From Diogma glabrata (lineage: Eukaryota; Arthropoda; Insecta; Diptera; Cylindrotomidae): a stretch of DNA of 64,000 bases. Position numbers and translations under genes: made by a program. The stretch lies in NCBI GenBank assembly GCA_963693315.1, contig OY856186.1, positions 136,840,227 to 136,904,226 on the forward strand, given 5' to 3'. A model generated the notes under the pieces. It saw only the letters and a program-made list of their open reading frames with translations, was not told where the DNA came from and ran no database searches. Of the stretch, positions 10,690-23,710 are shown one piece after another. How positions within the stretch are numbered: the first letter of the stretch is position 1; each line of letters starts with the position of its first letter.

Positions 10690-12350
10690 GATATCATGAA
10701 GGTTTTGAGATATCAAGACTTCGGTTTGTGTTAAAGGTTTTTATATAGTTTTTGACAAAAGGCTTTTATGTGGACATTGTTTTTAGTTCTGAGCAAGCAT
10801 AAAATTCTTTCTAAAAGTACAAATATTTTATCTCTCTTTACAAGTTTATTACAACTTTTTGAAAACAAATCACCCATTATCTACCAATTTCATATTCAAT
10901 TACATTTCATGTCATACAAATTATTAATTTTATTTTTTTCAAAAAAGGGGCCTGATTGAATTAATTTCAAAAAATTATAACAAAATCAAAAATTCAATAT
11001 ATTTCCAAGATTGAAAAAATTACAATAAAATCCAAAATTCCAACTTTCTTCAAAATTCCAAAAACTATTCAAGAGAATGTTACAAAATCAAAGATTCAAA
11101 CTTATTTTTGCAATTAAAAAAAACAAATTATAATAAAAGCAAAAATTTAAATTATTTTTCAAAATGTAAAAAATATTTTAAAAATTACATTCAAATCAAA
11201 AATTCAAACGTTCTTAAAATTCTAAAATCAAAATTGAAACTACTTTCAAAATTTAAAAAATAATGCTAAAACTATAACAAAATCAAAAATTCAAACTTTT
11301 TCCAAAATTCTTAAAATATTTCAAAAATTATGATAAATTCAAAAATACAAACTTTATCACAATTCCAAAAATTACATTTAAATCAAAAATTTAAACTTTT
11401 TCAAAATTCTAAAATTATTACACAATCAAAAATAGAAACTATTTTCAAAAATCAAAAAATAATGCAAAAATTATGACAAAATCAAAAATTGAATATTTTT
11501 CCAAAACTCTTAAAATGTTGCAAAAATTAGACAAAATCAAATATACAAACTTTTTACAAAATTCCAAAAATTATAATAAAATCAAAAATTTTAACTTTTT
11601 TTAAATTCTAAAAATGTTCTAAAAATTATTACCAAATCAAAAATTGAAACTTATTTTCAAAATTCCAAAAATATTGCAAAAATTATAACATAATCAAAAA
11701 TTCAATCTTATTTTCCATCTGTTCCTGGTATTCAGAAGTCGTGGAATCTGGAATCACACAAAAAATTACCTAAGAGACATCTCCTTAATAATTAAAATGT
11801 TTGTTAAAAAACGACATTTAATCTGCAACAACTTGATATTTTCCAACTATTCCTATAAGTGGGGAGGGGATAGAACCACAGTCCATGTTCAATTTCAAGT
11901 TCAATTACATTTCATGTCATCCAAATTATTGCTTTTATGTTTTATATAAAACTAGTCGACAATGTTTCACATACTCTTTTTCTCAAAAAATTGGGGAACA
12001 AAATATATGAAAATCATTCTTCTGATACACTTAACGATTTTTTTTCGACACAATAATCAAGGTCTTGGTCTCACATACAGATAGCGATTAGCGATCATCA
12101 AGATTTCTCCAGATTCAAAGTTACTACTCATTATCACTTAAAATAAAAGTTTTTTAAGCCAAAAATATGAAGATTTTTTTGACACACTTCCGGTACAGTT
12201 ATCGAACCCATCGTCCTTTCAGGTCTTACCATGAACATAAGCTATTTTTAGAAAACTTTTGAAATCGTTCCAGTAGTTTTTATGTTTTCGTTGGTTGTGA
12301 CGGCCGGCAGACAGACGGAAATTTCTTTTTAGAATCGTTATGACCTAATA
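10690..12350 (-). repeat. composite ~1.6-kb dispersed repeat, copy D (decayed)
   Basis: Minus-strand copy of the family at 3007, 20788 and 49441. The tail end (GAGATATCAAGACTTCGGTTTG...) is at 10708, the degenerate AAAAATTCAAACTTTTTC-type units fill about 10940-11710, and the head with GACGGCCGGCAGACAGACGG is near 12300-12320. The ~140-bp GTTTGTCAAA units are largely lost, and divergence from copies A-C is clearly higher. Confidence 0.7.
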
Positions 12351-12940
12351 TTAAACTAATTACTTTAAATGGGAGAGATATGAAAATATTTAAGCAAAGC
12401 AGTGAAAACAGACTCAATTGGTAGCGAATGTGTATATTTATGTAGATTTATTTACCATTCCCTCTATGATCTGTGGAATCGGAACGGAGTTTTTCAGCCT
12501 CCGGAAATATTATTTCCAAATTAAGAAACTTGCTTGACGATAAATTAGTCGACGAATTATGTTTTCTAAAATCCTATTTCTATTTTTTAAGAAATTGAAT
12601 TAGTAAGTTAATATTTTTAATATGTACAATAGGTATTTTTCAATACAAAAAAAAAATGAATAATGTGTTTTTATCTATAAATTGTTTTTTCTTAATTATT
12701 TGTAGTTTCTTACATCTTTTTTATGTCGTTGATACTCCAAATAGGTACTCAAGTATCACTCACCTGTATTAACTTTAATTTTTAATCAATTTGAATCATC
12801 CATTTTTCATTTTCAATCCATTCTCTAGTTGGGTTTCTCTTGAAGACTTAATTTAATTGATTATTATTTATATGGATGAACATCCCAAAGAGTGTTTTCC
12901 AATTTGTCAAACATTTTAACTTTCGTTTAAATGGAACACC
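12351..12940. other. intronic sequence, no gene seen
   Basis: No recognised feature. Confidence 0.35.
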
Positions 12941-13800
12941 GAGGTGTTGGTGGTTATTAGGTTTTGGAATGTAAAACACTTTAGCCTAAGTGGGTATCAA
13001 GCCAAAATCCTCCTAGTACATACAAGCACTTACATTTATATTGCCTTCTTGATGTGTGGACCTATTGTACAATTACGAAAAACATCAATCATGTTATTGA
13101 TAATTTTATTCTTATAAATATTAAGCAAACAATGCCGTCCGGCTCTAAGGTGTCGTTCTTTTCAAGTCCGCTTTCTAACTGTAGGTGTGTGTCATATATT
13201 TCACCGCTCGATGTCATTAAAAAGGGTCACCACTGTAATTTGTCAGCTGAGATTTTTAATTCCCTTTAGGTTAGCCAGTTGTTGAGTTTCGATATGTTTT
13301 TATTTATGTGACCAAACACCTCTTCGACACTTACCCAGGTTTAAAGTGGTGTGATATCGCCTATGTATGAGAACTTTAACTTCAGCGCTCCTCCTTGTGG
13401 TACACTCTACTTATCTTTTTCGGTCATTTCATTGTTAAATTCCTACATATGTTTGGCGAATGTGGTTCAAGAGAAATTCTTTATTGTGACTTATATATGA
13501 GATATCCAATGAATCAATGACACCTCTCTGTATTCGTTTGCCAATTTATATGTCTGCCAGAAACAAATGACAAAAATCATGCAGTTGCAGGCGTTAAGTG
13601 GATTTTGAACAAGCTGAACTTTATATGAGAACATACGTAATGCACTTCAACAATTCTGTAGCTGTTTTTGTGAGAACCCACTATACAACTTACTTTTTGC
13701 ACCACTAAGTGAATGCAATAGATAAAACAGGTTTAAGCTATATTTTACCACATAACATACAATGCTTGTCAAAAAGTCTTACGTATCTCATCTTGTATAA
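12941..13800 (-). pseudogene. decayed non-LTR reverse transcriptase
   Basis: On the minus strand near 13345-13395 there is VPQGGALKLKFS, a degraded form of the RT palm motif GVPQGG-x-LSP-x-LF. Downstream on the same strand come NKNISKLNNWLT and, after a frame change, LKISADKLQW, matching the segment after the catalytic aspartates of CR1/jockey-group RTs. The YADD box itself is not legible. Several stops and frameshifts make this an old, dead copy. Boundaries are approximate; no TSD or tail was found. Confidence 0.5.
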
Positions 13801-13854
13801 AGACTAAATTTGTGTTGCATGTTTGCCAATGTACTATTAATACATCAATAACTG

Positions 13855-14235
13855 ATGCTTCTGAAACTTAACAAAGTTTTACATTTTACATATGGGTCAT
13901 TCTTTTACAAACCGAATACCTTTCTGACCGACACATTTTTGATTTGGCTGAAATTTTTTTTATGCGGTTTTATATCGAAAAAAGAGATTTACGTGTTCGA
14001 GGATTTTCTAAATTTCGGTTCTAAATTCGTGAATTTCGTGATTTTTGGCTTGACGAGCTAGTTTTCAAATATTCATAACTTCGGTTCTATTAAAGATAGA
14101 AACCTTCTAGGGTGTTTTATTTGAATGTTAAAAAATGCTAGTTTAAAAAAATTAAAATTAATAAAAGTTATTAACAAATTCCTATTGTTATAAACAAATA
14201 CAATGTTCAAATCGATCGCTTTAGTCATTGCCCAC
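13855..14235 (+). repeat. GGGTCATTCTTTTACAAACCG satellite-like unit, partial
   Basis: Begins near 13892 with GGTCATTCTTTTACAAACCG. It shares CATAACTTCGGTTCTAT and TATTAACAAATTCCTATTG with the units at 29533-30130 and 34195-35390. Confidence 0.6.
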
Positions 14236-14574
14236 CCACGAATTATTTTATTTATTATTTATTTATTTATATCTTTTCATATTCCCTAATTACAACATAT
14301 TACCAACTTATAATTACAATTTTAAATTAAAACAAAAAATAATTAACATTTAGAAAAAAATTAATAAAAATTGATAATAAATTAGTTTTAGTTAGTTTTA
14401 GGTAGATTTCATATAAAAATCTATTAGGTAGATTTCATATAAAAATCTACCTATTGCAATGTCCGTCCATCTCGGAATTTCGGAAAAATTTGATGCCAAA
14501 CGACTATATATGTAAAGCGGAGACGCAAAAACAAAAAAAAAAATTATATATATATATAATAAGGTAGCGAAAAT
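14236..14574. repeat. AT-rich simple sequence with a palindromic 26-bp duplication
   Basis: At about 14398-14454 a ~26-bp unit (TAGGTAGATTTCATATAAAA + ATCTA) is duplicated. The second copy with its 3' neighbour forms a hairpin, GGTAGATTT...AAATCTACC. An (AT)n run follows near 14547-14562. Confidence 0.55.
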
Positions 14575-16498
14575 CCGAAATTCGACGTCCACGCCGTGCT
14601 GCCTGGGTAATGCTGACAGAATTAGGTTGGTGTATTGAGAGACAAGCAGAGTAAAAAACTGCTTGTCAATGACGCTACATCACGGCGAATTGGCGCCTTA
14701 CAACCAATGCGACTCAAGCGTCTGTTCTCCATGTCAGGGGCGGCTTGGAGCGGGCGTCTGTCTTGAATCAAGCGGCTCGCTATATAAACGTGTAAAAAGG
14801 TTGTTTCTGGTGACCTTAATATGCAGAACGGACCCATTCACGACAATTTGGGTTGGGCCTAAGGTTAACACCCCTAACCCCAGAAAAAACTAATTTGTTA
14901 AATTGGTTATCAGAAAAAGAATAACAGACCCGACAAAACAACAGAATTTTACCCTGGACGTGAAAAAGGACCAGACTACCGAATCGGACGTGGAACGTGC
15001 GCAGCCTGAGCGCTCCTGATGCTCTTATAAGTCTGGAAACAGAGACGCTGAGAGGTATAGGATGGATATTATTGCTCTACAAGAAATTAGACAGCCGATA
15101 ATCGGAAACAAGATTTGGATAGTCACTCTCTATACTGTAGTGGTCATCCTTCTCGAAGAGAATTTGGTACTGGCTTTCTTGTTGGTGCACGTATACAAGA
15201 AGCCGTGATGAAATTCATCCCGGTCAGTGAGAGGATCTGCTACCTACGTGTACGCGGTACATATAACAATATTTCTCTTATTGCCGTGCATGCACCTACT
15301 GAAGCTAAGACCGTCGACGAGAAGGATAATTTCTACATAGCACTGGAAGAGGTTATGAAACAAACACCCACACGCGACTTCATTATGGTTCTTGGTGACT
15401 TTAATGGACAGGTTGGAAGAGATATCTCTTATGGAAATGTGGTGGGTCCCAACAGCCTGCATTTGAATTCGAATGATAATGGTGAAAGAATGACTGAGTT
15501 TGCATTATCAAATAATATGAGAATTGCCAGTACGTTCTTTCCGCATCGATCGATTCATAAGCAGACTTGGGTCTCACCGAATGGAAATACTCGAAATCAA
15601 ATTGATCACGTTCTAGTAACAACACGTTTCTTTTCGAGCGTTCTGATGTGCGATCCTTTAGAGGTGCATACATTGGAAGTGACCACTTCCTTGTATGTGC
15701 AACGATAAGGTTTCACTTCCTAAATCCAGGCATTCCAAAATTCAATCAACGGAAACGTTTTAACATCTCATCATTAAAGAATGCTGAAACAGAAGAGAGA
15801 TATCAAATCCATATTGCCGAAACATTGGAGAAATCAGAAGCCATTAATGGAGACGTCGATAAGTCATGGTATTTGCTCAAAGATGCTGTTTTAAGCGCTG
15901 CTGAGGGAATACTTGGACGACCACAGAACCACTCCCAGAAGCCATGGATGGATCAAGCATGCCTTGATGCTATTCAATACAAAAGAGATTGCTATCTGAA
16001 GTGTCTACAAGGACGCAATACCAGGTCCACGAAGGAGAATTATAAACTGGCAAGACAAGCCGTTACAAAGCTATGTAGACGAACGAAGAGAGAATGGTGG
16101 AAGAGACAGTGTGAGGAGATTGAAAGCTTCAATAAGGAACATCAATCGCGTAACTTCTTTCAACAGGTTAAAACCTTAAGGAAGGGCCCTCAAACTAGAT
16201 CGACTGCTATTCAAAACGAAGATGGGGAGCTACAAGTAGACCTTAAAAATATTTGAGATACTTGCGCCCCTTATTTTGAGAATCTTCTCAACTTAAGTGA
16301 CCAGCAACAAGTCGGGCGACGAGCTAAGCTTATTCGTGCGTCAAAGGTACATGTAGAAGAACCCACCAGAGAGGAATTCGATGCGGCGCTGTCAAAATTA
16401 AAATGCAATAAAGCACCTGGTATCGACGATATAACATCCGAAATGATTGTACATGGTGGCGAAACTCTATCCTTAAGATTGTTTGAACTTGTTCAAAT
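14575..16498 (+). mobile_element. RTE-like non-LTR retrotransposon, decayed, truncated by the assembly gap
   Basis: The 5' region 14575-15060 shares ~200 bp with 330-510(-). From 15062 the endonuclease domain reads MDIIALQEIRQP, then after a frameshift near 15115 LYCSG...EFGTGFLVGARI, ICYLRVRGTYNNISLIAVHA, FIMVLGDFNGQVGRD and a WVSPNGNTRNQIDHVLV box. A second frameshift near 15650 leads into FRGAYIGSDHFLV. So the APE-type catalytic set (E in LQE, GDFN, SDH) is present but split across frames. A linker with KPWMDQACLDAIQYKRDCY follows, a TGA at about 16254, and the first RT block ALSKLKCNKAPGIDDITSEM just before the N run. Two frameshifts and one stop mark it as inactive. Confidence 0.8.
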
Positions 16499-16698
16499 NN
16501 NNNNNNNNNNNNNNNNNNNNNNNNNNNNNNNNNNNNNNNNNNNNNNNNNNNNNNNNNNNNNNNNNNNNNNNNNNNNNNNNNNNNNNNNNNNNNNNNNNNN
16601 NNNNNNNNNNNNNNNNNNNNNNNNNNNNNNNNNNNNNNNNNNNNNNNNNNNNNNNNNNNNNNNNNNNNNNNNNNNNNNNNNNNNNNNNNNNNNNNNNN
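16499..16698. other. assembly gap of 200 N
   Basis: Exactly 200 unresolved bases, probably a placeholder length. The RT of the preceding element does not resume after the gap, so the join may hide a larger missing piece, possibly including host exon sequence. Confidence 0.95.
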
Positions 16699-17243
<545 letters not shown>

Positions 17244-17399
17244 ATATATATTTTTATATTTTATAAATTAAAAAATATATATTTTTTAAGTGTAAAATTT
17301 GTTGCTAGAAATTATTTATATTTTTCAATAAAATTAAAATTTTGACTTGAAATAAACAAACAATCAAAGTGTTTTTATTTATTTAAAAAAAAATTGATG

Positions 17400-17825
17400 A
17401 CGTAGGAGTTGTTTTACAATGCAATACTTTCATTAAATAGCGACATTGTTATTCATTAAATAATGAAAACGGATCTACATTAATGACATAAAATTTTCCT
17501 TTCAATTAAATATTTTCATCAAATAAATGACTGGTTTGCATTAAATAATGAAACAAAAATTATTTTAATAACAAAATTGTAAGTAAATAATGAATTGAAT
17601 TCATTACGTTAATGATAATTTTACATTAAGTAAAGAAAATATGTATAAATATAATTTTGCAATTTTCATAAATACATTGACGCTATTTCATTTATTAATG
17701 AAAGTTTCATTATATAATGAAAACAGAAACATTATGATAATGACGCTTGTCGTTGGCCCCTTTTTAATGAAACTTTTCATTATATAAATGCTGAAAAGCA
17801 TTAATATAATGTATGTTTTTTTTTT
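17400..17825. repeat. cluster of TTCATTA/TAATGAA palindromic motifs
   Basis: About a dozen occurrences of CATTA(A)(A)TAATGAAA-type motifs, many self-complementary (for example TTTCATTATATAATGAAA near 17706), at irregular spacing. No ORF. May be a decayed inverted-repeat transposon with internal foldbacks. Confidence 0.55.
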
Positions 17826-18342
17826 CGGTGGAGGCATTTATATTCCTAGCAATTGAAATTTGATGAATTGTCGAGATATCGAAAACCTCATGGTCATGGT
17901 TTGTCATAAGTTATATTATAACCATATACTAAACTTTATGTTCATATTAAATATTTTCATATTTATCTATCATATTTAAACATCACAAAGTTTGTATATA
18001 TGCAACTCACCTTACACAATAATGTCTAGTGAATTATAAAAAATGTTTTTTTTGTCATTATTTTTTAATTATATTTACTGTCGAAAAACTAATAGTAAAA
18101 TTTCGTACTAATAAAGAATACTACCTGCCTTCAAATCATATAAAATAACTAAAAAATAAAAACTATTATTTGGTTAGGAAAAATTTTATTCTTTCTAGAT
18201 CTATTTCATGCACATTTTGATTTATAAAATGATTATTAAGCATGAAAATTATCACTTTTTTATTCATTAGTTTGTGACTAGTAATCACAGTTTCGTTTCT
18301 ATCAATATTTTATGCCAGCGTTTTATATTCCACGACTAAATA
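17826..18342. other. intronic sequence, no gene seen
   Basis: AT-rich, no recognised feature. Confidence 0.35.
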
Positions 18343-20640
18343 TTCATATATAATATCAGGAGTCGTCAAATAATAGTCGATTATTTTTCATAATCATTAT
18401 TACGAATGTCATTTGAGGTCCCGGAAATTTTTGACCTCAAATGGCATGAGTGGTAATGTTGAAAAATAATCGACTAATAATTTGATGACGAGTTGTATTT
18501 AGCAGACAATTTAACGAACAGAAATAGTAACATTATTTCATACAACATAATCCTTTGTTGTCAAACAAAATTAAATATTATTTCATCTTAGTAGGCGCAT
18601 AAATGTTATTAATTTGTAATTTATTTTTGACAAATAAACATAAACATGCAATCATTTATGAATGAAAACGGACATTTTTACTATTTGCAAATTGCATTTT
18701 CACATAATTTTGTATGTGCATTTTTGTTTTAAATTAATATATTAAGTAGGCGGAAAATATTCGCTGTTCCTTCCTACCAGAAAAAAATAATCGAAACAAA
18801 TCGTTTTGATTTGCTAAAAAATAGTAAATGAAGCGTTTTGATTGGACCTTATTGAAACTTTATTTAATGAGTTGAATTGTCATATATAATATCACGAGTC
18901 GTCAAATAATAGTCGATTATTTTTCATAATTATTATTACGAATGTCATTTGAGGTCCCGAGTGCGTGTAGCGCACAAGGGAAAATTTTAACCTCAAATGG
19001 CATGAGTGGTAATGTTGAAAAATAATCGACTAATAATTTGATGACGAGTTGTATTTAGCAGACAATTTAACGAACAGAAATAGTAACATTATTTCATACA
19101 ACATAATCCTTTGTTGTCCAACAAAATTAAATATTATTTGACCTTAGTCGGCGCATAAATGTTATAAATTTGTAATTTATTTTTGACAAATAAACATAAA
19201 CATGCAATCATTTATGAATGAAAACGGACATTTTTACTATTTGCAAATTGCATTTTCACATAATTTTGTATGTGCATTTTTGTTTTAAATTCATATATTA
19301 AGTAGGCGGAAAATATTCGCTGTTCCTTCCTACCAGAAAAAAATAATCGAAACAAATCGTTTTGATTTGCTAAAAAATAGTAAATGAAGCGTTTTGATTG
19401 GACCTTATTGAAACTTTATTTAATGAGTTGAATTGTCATATATAATATCACGAGTCGTCAAATAAAAGTCGATTATTTTTCATAATTATTATTACGAATG
19501 TCATTTGAGGTCCCGAGTGCGTGTAGCGCACAAGGGAAAATTTTAACCTCAAATGGCATGAGTGGTAATGTTGAAAAATAATCGACTAATAATTTGATGA
19601 CGAGTTGTATTTAGCAGACAATTTAACGAACAGAAATAGTAACATTATTTCATACAACATAATCCTTTGTTGTCCAACAAAATTAAATATTATTTGACCT
19701 TAGTCGGCGCATAAATGTTATAAATTTGTAATTTATTTTTGACAAATAAACATAAACATGCAATCATTTATGAATGAAAACGGACATTTTTACTATTTGC
19801 AAATCGCATTTTCACATAATTTTCTATGTGCATTTTTGTTTTAAATTCATATATTAAGTAGGCGGAAAATATTCGCTGTTCCTTCCTACCAGAAAAAAAT
19901 AATCGAAACAAATCGTTTTGATTTGCTAAAAAATAGTAAATGAAGCGTTTTGATTGGACCTTATTGAAACTTTATTTAATGAGTTGAATTGTCATATATA
20001 ATATCACGAGTCGTCAAATAATAGTCGATTATTTTTCATAATCATTATAACGAATGTCATTTGAGGTCCCGAGTGCGTGTAGCGCACAAGGGAAAATTTT
20101 AACCTCAAATGGCATGAGTGGTAATGTTGAAAAATAATCGACTAATAATTTGATGACGAGTTGTATTTAGCAGACAATTTAACGAACAGAAATAGTAACA
20201 TTATTTCATACAACATAATCCTTTGTTGTCCAACAAAATTAAATATTATTTCACCTTAGTCGGCGCATAAATGTTATAAATTTGTAATTTATTTTTGACA
20301 AATAAACATAAACATGCAATCATTTATAAATGAAAACGGACATTTTTATTATTTGCAAAGTGCATTTTATATAATTTTGAATTATTGAATAATTTGTAGA
20401 AAAAATTTTATTTAGAAACTAATCTTTTAAACAAAATTATAAATAAAAAACAATTATCTCAATATCTCTAGTTTTAAATTAATATATTAAGTAGGCCCAA
20501 AATAGTCACTATAATTCGCTGTTCCTTCCCACCAGAGAAAAATAATCGATATAATTCGTTTTGATTTGTTAAAAAATAGTAAATGAAGCGTTTTTATTGG
20601 ACCTTATCGAAACTTTATTTAGTGAGTTGAATTGTCATAA
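18343..20640 (+). repeat. tandem array of four ~556-bp units, each with a cruciform
   Basis: The marker TCGTCAAATAA starts at 18363, 18899, 19455 and 20011, giving periods of 536, 556 and 556 bp. Each unit opens with an inverted repeat (AATAGTCGATTATTTTTC ... GAAAAATAATCGACTAATAA, with TCATTTGAGGT/ACCTCAAATG nearer the centre). In units 2-4 the centre carries a nested GTGCG-TGTA-GCGCAC hairpin; unit 1 lacks these ~20 bp, which explains its shorter period. The rest of each unit (CCTTTGTTGTC..., TAAGTAGGCGG..., GAAGCGTTTTGATTGGACC) is unpaired. Units 2 and 3 are almost identical. Unit 4 is more diverged and has an extra ~90 bp near 20375-20470. No protein-coding content. Confidence 0.9.
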
Positions 20641-20787
20641 AAATGTATGCCTTAAAGTTATGGATATTGCAATAATATTATAAAAACTGCTTATCAGTAA
20701 TAAACATTTATAATTATTTTATACAAAACTTATGACCTGCAATCATTGCTTCATTTTTATCCGTATACAATTTTGTTTCTTGTGAGT
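20641..20787. other. spacer, no feature
   Basis: AT-rich spacer between the array and the next repeat. Confidence 0.4.
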
Positions 20788-22353
20788 TACTTCGGTCTGA
20801 AAGACCTAAGTATTACATTCATGAGCTCAAAGTGAAATTCTTACCCCCACTTTTTTAGCATTTCTTGACGTTTTAGGACCCACGGATTCCAAAAAAGCAA
20901 AAAAAAATGTGTGTCTGTCTGTAAGTCATTTTTTTTTTCTAAAAATAGGTATTCACAAGGGACAGGTCCGAAAGGACGCGGAGGTCGATAACTGTACCGA
21001 AAGTGTGTCAAAAAAATCATTATGTGTGTCAAAAATAGCAAATTTTCATATTTTTGGCTTAAAAACGTTCATTTTAAGTGATTACGAGTAGGAACATTAA
21101 ATTTGGAGAAATCTTGATGGTCGGGATTGGTATGTGAGATCAAAAACTAGATTATAGCATTATAAGTTTGTCAAAAAAATGTTGTCAAGCGTGTCAAAAG
21201 AAAGATTTTTATTTATTTTTTACCTAATTTTTTGGAAAAAAAAATAAAATTAATTGTTTGTTTGAAATGAAATTTTATTATTATTATTGAGAATTATGGC
21301 ATTATAAGTTTGTCAAAAAAATGTTGTCAAGTGTGTCACAAGAAAGATTTTTATTTATTTTTTTACCTAATTTTTTGGAAAAAAATAAAATTGTTTGTTT
21401 GAAATGAAATTTTATTATTATTATTGAGAGTTATGGCATTATAAGTTTGTCAAAAAAATGTTGTCAAGTGTCTCAAAAGAAATATTTTTATTTATTTTTT
21501 TACCCAATTTTTTGGAAAAAAATAAAATTGTTTGTTTGAAATGAAATTTTATTATTATTATTGAGAATTATGGCATTATAAGTTTGTCAAAAAAATGTTG
21601 TCAAGTGTGTAAAAAGATTTTTAGTTAGTTTTTTACCCAATTTTTGGGAAAAAAAATGTAACTGTTTTTATGACGTAAATGTAATTTAAAATGAAATTGG
21701 ACATGGAAATTTTTGAATTTGTTATAGTTTTTGAAATATTTTTGGAATTTTGAAAAAGTTTGTATATATGATTTTGTAATAATTTTTGCAATATTTTTAG
21801 AATTTCGGAAAAAGTTTTAATTTTTGATTTTGTAAGAATTTTTGGAATATATTTAGAATTTCGAAAAAATTTTAATTTTTGATTTTATTATAATTTTTGG
21901 AATTTTGAGAAAATTTTCAATATTTGATTTTGTAATAATTTTTGCAATATTTTTAGAATTTTAGAAAAAGTTTGAATTTTTAAGAATTTTTGAAATATTA
22001 TTGGAATTAATTTCAAGAAAAAATTTAAATATATGATTTTATTCTAATTTTTGGAATATTTTTGGAATTTTGAAAAAGTTTGATTTTATTTAATTTAACA
22101 ATATTTTTGGAACTTTGATTATAATTTTCCGGCAACGTATTGATGTTTCGTGTTAGTTTTGTAATAAATTTTTAAACAGAGATAAAAAATACTTGTACTT
22201 TAACAAAGAGTTATGTTTGATATACATCGCTGCCCAAAACTAAAAACCATGTCCTCATAAAAGTTTTTTGCCGAAAACTATATCAAAATCCTTAACCCAG
22301 ACCAAAGTCTTGATATCTCAGAGCTGTGAGATTTCAGCCCCTCCATATTTTTC
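20788..22353 (+). repeat. composite ~1.6-kb dispersed repeat, copy A (reference, uninterrupted)
   Basis: Starts TTACTTCGGTCTGAAAGACC and ends CAGCCCCTCCATATTTTT. Four tandem units with GCATTATAAGTTTGTCAAA begin at about 21157, 21299, 21436 and 21573 (periods 142, 137, 137). The degenerate GGAATTTTGAAAAAG tract spans about 21720-22110. A unique tail, with CCGGCAACGTATTGATGTTTC and CCCAGACCAAAGTC (CCGAAGTC in the other copies), ends the copy. The head here lacks the GGCCGGCCGG run seen in B and C. No ORF. Confidence 0.8.
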
Positions 22354-22423
22354 TAAATGAATTTACCTGGGTCATCTATTGTTTGACTATGTTAGACTGG
22401 ATAAAGAACAAAACATAATGTAT

Positions 22424-23005
22424 GTTAAACACGTCCACGTACTTCAGTCCCTGCTATTGATATATGAGTTTGGGTGAGATATCACATACCACTGGCAATA
22501 TCACTAGCCAAGGAGGTATATTATGGAATATGGCTGCTGGCGGATGAACTATATACAGTTAATGGTTGCAGCCTCAATCTTAGCTATGTAATATTCTTTG
22601 ATGATGGCAAGTTATCACTTACTCGAAGAAATAAGCTTTCACACAACTTTATGTATGGGCTTTAATCATTGAGGAAGGCAGTTTGTCACATGATCAAGGA
22701 ATTCGCCACTAGCTGGATTGTGGGCCAGTTTAGTTTTGATTAACCCCATTTTCAATTTGTTCCTGGAAATTTTCAAAATAAATTTTACTGTTTACCTCTT
22801 ACTTTATTTTTTTTCTCTTTCCTATCTTGAAATATTGTCTTAGTCGGTCTTGAAATATTTTGTATGTGATAGGATTTATTGTTTATGGTTATCTGTTCTT
22901 TAAAAAAAAATAGACAGATTTGCGAATTGCGTCTATCGACACCTTTGAACGCATGTTGCTTTGAGACTCAGGTCTTAAAAGATTATATATGTCGTTGAGG
23001 CACAT
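22424..23005 (+). mobile_element. deletion derivative of the jockey-like element, decayed
   Basis: Head at about 22424-22750 (TCAGTCCCTGCTATTGATATATGAG, CCACTGGCAATATCA, GGCTGCTGGCGGATGAACTA), then the ORF2-proximal 5' block (GTGATAGGATTTATTGTTTA near 22867), then directly the 3' terminal block (GCGTCTATCGACACCTTTGAACGCATGTTG...GGTCTTAAAAG). The whole EN-RT coding region is missing. Same architecture as 54322-54960(-) and 62523-63099. Confidence 0.7.
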
Positions 23006-23467
23006 ATTGTAAATTATTCTACACACAATTATTCTACACAAAAGCTTTTCTACAACAAAAAGTTGTTTGCAGCAAATTCAGTAATTTCAGTCAAATCGAA
23101 TCTAAAATAACGTTTGATATTTTTCTACATATCTGTCATGACCCGTACCTCTTGTGGGTGCAATTTAAAGTCTATGCACCCTTTGGATAATTTCTTAATA
23201 AACGTTTTTTAAGCTTTAATCTTTGCTATAGTTACATCAAGCGTCTTGCACTCCAACTATTTCTAATTTAAGTTAACGAAAACGTTTATTGAACTTATAT
23301 CTGTAACTATCACAAAACAATTGATTCTTAATATTCGCTAAACCTTAAAAGTTCTCACATTTAATTTTTGCTCGTGTTTTATACAAACAACTACTCCATG
23401 TTTAATGTATGGTTATTTTAAAAAATTTTAAACTTACAAAAACTATTTATTAATTGTGTTTATTTCT
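23006..23467. other. intronic sequence, no gene seen
   Basis: No recognised feature. Confidence 0.35.
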
Positions 23468-23710
23468 ATTAGATGCAAACGCGATCTATTCCATTTTTGA
23501 CGTTTCTGAATTAGCTGAGAAAAACTTTAAATTTTTAAAGTATTTGCAACTGGATTCCTTAATTTGATTTATTGTTTTCTTTAGAAACACATAATCGACT
23601 TTTTAACCAACAATTATTATAGTATTAATTAATTTACTTTATATTATATCACAATTTAAATCACTACATCAAAATTTTTTAAAATGGAATAGATCGCTTT
23701 TGAATCTAAT
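23468..23710. mobile_element. 243-bp MITE-like element
   Basis: Ends are ~30-bp inverted repeats: ATTAGATGCAAACGCGATCT... at 23468-23497 and its near reverse complement (AGATCGCTTTTGAATCTAAT) ending at 23710. The centre has no ORF. A TSD is not clear, so the superfamily is unassigned. Confidence 0.65.

Noticed and set aside
15244..15673. Minus-strand frames of 72 and 90 codons
   Set aside because: Shadows of the RTE-like endonuclease reading on the plus strand.
18343..20640. Regularly spaced repeats considered as a CRISPR array
   Set aside because: Units are ~556 bp and contiguous without unique spacers, and the genome is eukaryotic. It is a tandem satellite-like array.
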